A stretch of DNA of 64,000 bases from Streptomyces agglomeratus (lineage in GTDB: Bacteria; Actinomycetota; Actinomycetes; Streptomycetales; Streptomycetaceae). The notes below the pieces were generated by a model, which saw only the letters and a program-made list of their open reading frames with translations, was not told the DNA's origin and searched no databases. Below, in pieces: positions 62,452 through 64,000 of the stretch (positions are counted from its first letter, which is position 1; each line of letters starts with the position of its first letter). Both the position numbers and the translations under genes were made by a program. The DNA lies in assembly GCF_001746415.1 (NCBI RefSeq), contig NZ_MEHJ01000001.1:3679001-3743000 (forward strand), in the 5' to 3' direction.

Positions 62452-62792
62452 ACCGCCACCCCCACGCTCTCCTCGGCCGGCGCGACCGCCTCGGCCCGTA
62501 ACGTCAGGGACAGCGCTCCCAGGCCGGGTGCCGGGGCCTCGACCGCCACCCGGACCCGGCTGCCGTCCCGGCTGATCGTGACGCGCGCCCCGCGCGGCGC
62601 CGCCTGCGGTTCCTGCCGCGCGGCGGCCCTGGCGCCCGCTCTCGCCGCGTCCACGCACTGGATCTGCGCCAGGGTGGCCACCAGCGCCCAGACCAGGGTC
62701 ATGGCGAAAAGCACCAGCGCCGGCACCACCACGGCCGCCTCCGCCGTGACGTAACCCCTGTCCGTACGCCGGCCGGCCTCAGAAGGGGACAT
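62448..62792 (-). CDS. TadE-like pilus assembly protein (Rv3655c-like)
   Basis: Protein of 114 residues. The N-terminal DRGYVTAEAAVVVPALVLFAM is a TadE-type pseudopilin motif and helix, followed by CVDAARAGARAAAR and beta strands. It is a minor pilin component of the Flp/Tad system. It overlaps the upstream DUF4244 gene by 14 bases and the downstream gene by four. Confidence 0.87.
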   Translation of the reverse strand: MSPSEAGRRTDRGYVTAEAAVVVPALVLFAMTLVWALVATLAQIQCVDAARAGARAAARQEPQAAPRGARVTISRDGSRVRVAVEAPAPGLGALSLTLRAEAVAPAEESVGVAV

Positions 62793-62973
62793 CGAGCGCC
62801 CTCCCGACCACCGCTTCCAGAGCCGACGAGACCATGTCGCTCGTGACCACTTTGTAGAGCACCGAAGCGAAGGCGCAGGCCGCGATCGTCCCCATCGCGT
62901 ACTCCGACGTCGTCATCCCCGCGTCCCCGCCGCCGGCCGCCCCGGACGCCCGCTCCCGCATCCACTTCCACAT
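62779..62973 (-). CDS. DUF4244 Flp-type pilin (Rv3656c-like)
   Basis: Protein of 64 residues. The basic N-terminus ends in GDAG, then MTTSEYAMGTIAACAFAS; Glu at position five after Gly fits prepilin cleavage. The hydrophobic helix follows. This is the main Flp pilin candidate of the Tad operon. Confidence 0.87.
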   Translation of the reverse strand: MWKWMRERASGAAGGGDAGMTTSEYAMGTIAACAFASVLYKVVTSDMVSSALEAVVGRALDVPF

Positions 62974-62984
62974 GTCGCCCCCAA

Positions 62985-63020
62985 GGTCAGTTGCCGTTCA
63001 TCGGTCAGTTGCCGTTCATC
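62985..63020. repeat. 18-bp tandem duplication of the tadC 3' end
   Basis: GGTCAGTTGCCGTTCATC at 62985-63002 is repeated at 63003-63020. The second copy holds the last codons (MNGN) and stop of the TadC-like gene, so a copy of the stop lies 18 bases downstream in frame. Confidence 0.9.
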
Positions 63021-63805
63021 AGTCCGCCTGCCAGTCCGATCACCACGGGCGCCACTCCGGCCACCAGGAAGGCGGGCAGGAAACACAGGCCGACCGGCCC
63101 GACCATCAGCACACCGGCCCGCTGGGCCCGAGCCGAGGCTTCCCGGGCCCGTTCGGCTCTCAGGCCTTCGGCCAGCCGGGCAACAGGTTCCGCCGCCGGA
63201 GCGCCGGAGGCGCCCGCCCTTTCCAGACAGCGGGCCAGCCCCGCGGCCCCCGGTATCGCGCCGAACCGGCCCCACGCGTCGGCCGGTTCGCCGCCGAGCC
63301 GCAGTTCGGCGGCCGCCCGTGCCAGCCGCTCACCCACCGGGCCGCCGAGCGAATCCCCCACGGCCTCCGCCGCCTCGCGCGGCCCCGCGCCCGCCGAGAT
63401 GCAGGCCGCCAGAAGATCGGCCGCCAGCGGAAGTTGCCGGGTGTCGACCGGCACGTCCTCGCGCATCCCGCGCCCGCGCTGCCACCGCCACGTCCCGTAC
63501 GCCGCGACCGCCCCCAGAGCCCAGCCGAGCACCCCGCCGACCAGCACGCAGCCGATGGCGGCGGCCCCCAGCGGTGGCCCCCAGCGCAGGACCCGCGCGC
63601 CGTGTTCGTGCCGCCACCGCCATGCGCGCCTGAAGACCGGGCCGGCCGCCCCGGCTGCTCCCGCCACCTCCACGGCCAGCAGCGAACCCAGCCGCTTGCG
63701 CAGCAGCCGCTCCCGCCGCTCCCCAGCCACCGCGAAGCCCAGCCAAGCCGTCAGAGCCACGACCGACACCATCACCCCCAGCCTGTGGAAAACCTCCGCG
63801 CTCAT
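63005..63805 (-). CDS. TadC-like type II secretion F-domain protein
   Basis: Protein of 266 residues with N- and C-terminal membrane helices and a cytosolic F domain: LAADLLAACISAGAGPREAAEAV, then GSLGGPVGERLARAAAELRLG-like and the terminal VGPVGLCFLPAFLVAGVAPVV. TadC works with TadB as inner-membrane platform of the pilus. ATG at 63805 overlaps the TadB stop (ATGA). Confidence 0.88.
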   Translation of the reverse strand: MSAEVFHRLGVMVSVVALTAWLGFAVAGERRERLLRKRLGSLLAVEVAGAAGAAGPVFRRAWRWRHEHGARVLRWGPPLGAAAIGCVLVGGVLGWALGAVAAYGTWRWQRGRGMREDVPVDTRQLPLAADLLAACISAGAGPREAAEAVGDSLGGPVGERLARAAAELRLGGEPADAWGRFGAIPGAAGLARCLERAGASGAPAAEPVARLAEGLRAERAREASARAQRAGVLMVGPVGLCFLPAFLVAGVAPVVIGLAGGLMNGN

Positions 63806-64000
63806 GAGCCCTCCCCGTGCCGTACGATCCGCCGGGCCCAGAACAGACCCGCTCCCTCCAGCAGCCCGCCGACCAGCAGGCACCCGAGCCCGGCCGGCGT
63901 GTGCAGCAGCACCCGCAGCGGTCCGGCCCCCAGCGCGGTCCCGATCAGCAGCCCGGCCAACGGGAGCAGCGCCAGGAGCGCCACCGTCGCCCACGCCCCC
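63802..64000 (-). CDS. TadB-like type II secretion F-domain protein, C-terminal fragment
   Basis: Only the last about 65 residues lie in the window (upstream part beyond 64000): ATVALLALLPLAGLLIGTAL, then RVLLHTPAGLGCLLVGGLLE and ARRIVRHGEGS. The helix pattern is that of TadB C-termini, and the ATGA overlap with TadC supports it. The operon continues rightward out of the window. Confidence 0.75.
   Translation of the reverse strand, partial: GAWATVALLALLPLAGLLIGTALGAGPLRVLLHTPAGLGCLLVGGLLEGAGLFWARRIVRHGEGS

Overview
The window is a high-GC actinobacterial chromosome segment and almost certainly comes from Streptomyces. GC-rich codon use, GTG/TTG starts and ATGA/GTGA overlaps run throughout. 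Recognisable Streptomyces genes include tipA with its internal start, bldG with its ATP-binding partner, a WhiJ-type trio (DUF5753 regulator, ATP-binding protein, DUF397), the Zur-controlled zinc-free ribosomal cluster, and an MFS/thymidylate kinase fusion.

Layout. 1-6.4 kb: a D-Ala-D-Ala carboxypeptidase start, inorganic pyrophosphatase, a ThrE-like exporter, DedA, a UPF0145 protein, tipA and glutamate decarboxylase. 6.4-12.7 kb: a BNR lipoprotein, a drug-type ABC pair with its PadR regulator, a DinB protein and an aldehyde dehydrogenase. 12.7-14.9 kb: the WhiJ-type module, with a 27-bp element repeated upstream of two of its genes. 14.9-17.4 kb: divergent zinc-independent ribosomal genes around a Zur-like dyad. 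17.5-24.2 kb: a lipoprotein, a DUF2786 protein, a family-A polymerase, a DUF6479/P450 pair and a VOC protein. 24.3-28.1 kb: an FtsX/ATPase ABC operon whose ATPase is split by an IS110-family element with a foldable 5' non-coding region (bridge RNA candidate). 28.3-33 kb: an amino-sugar cluster (GH109-like oxidoreductase, NEW3-like secreted protein, DeoR regulator, SIS isomerase). 33.8-36.1 kb: katE. 36.2-42.5 kb: a same-strand operon with a Crp/Fnr regulator, class III cyclase-like protein, P-loop protein, SPFH-like protein and two membrane proteins, the last a DUF5706 Pycsar-type effector. 42.7 kb: tRNA-Thr(CGT). 42.9-52.6 kb: a tripeptidyl aminopeptidase-like lipoprotein, DNA polymerase III delta', tmk and topA. 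52.8-59.4 kb: a methyltransferase, a lipoprotein, hppA, the anti-sigma-like partner and bldG. 59.5-64 kb: an MrfA-like helicase and a convergent Tad/Flp pilus operon that runs off the window.

The most interesting region is 36.2-42.5 kb. A cyclase with both metal-binding aspartates at canonical spacing, a DUF5706 membrane effector and a cyclic-nucleotide-binding regulator lie in one transcription unit, together with genes not part of the described two-gene Pycsar systems. Second are the WhiJ-type module with its shared 27-bp upstream element, and the IS110 element with possible guide matches to its own ends and target. No CRISPR array, prophage or biosynthetic gene cluster was seen.
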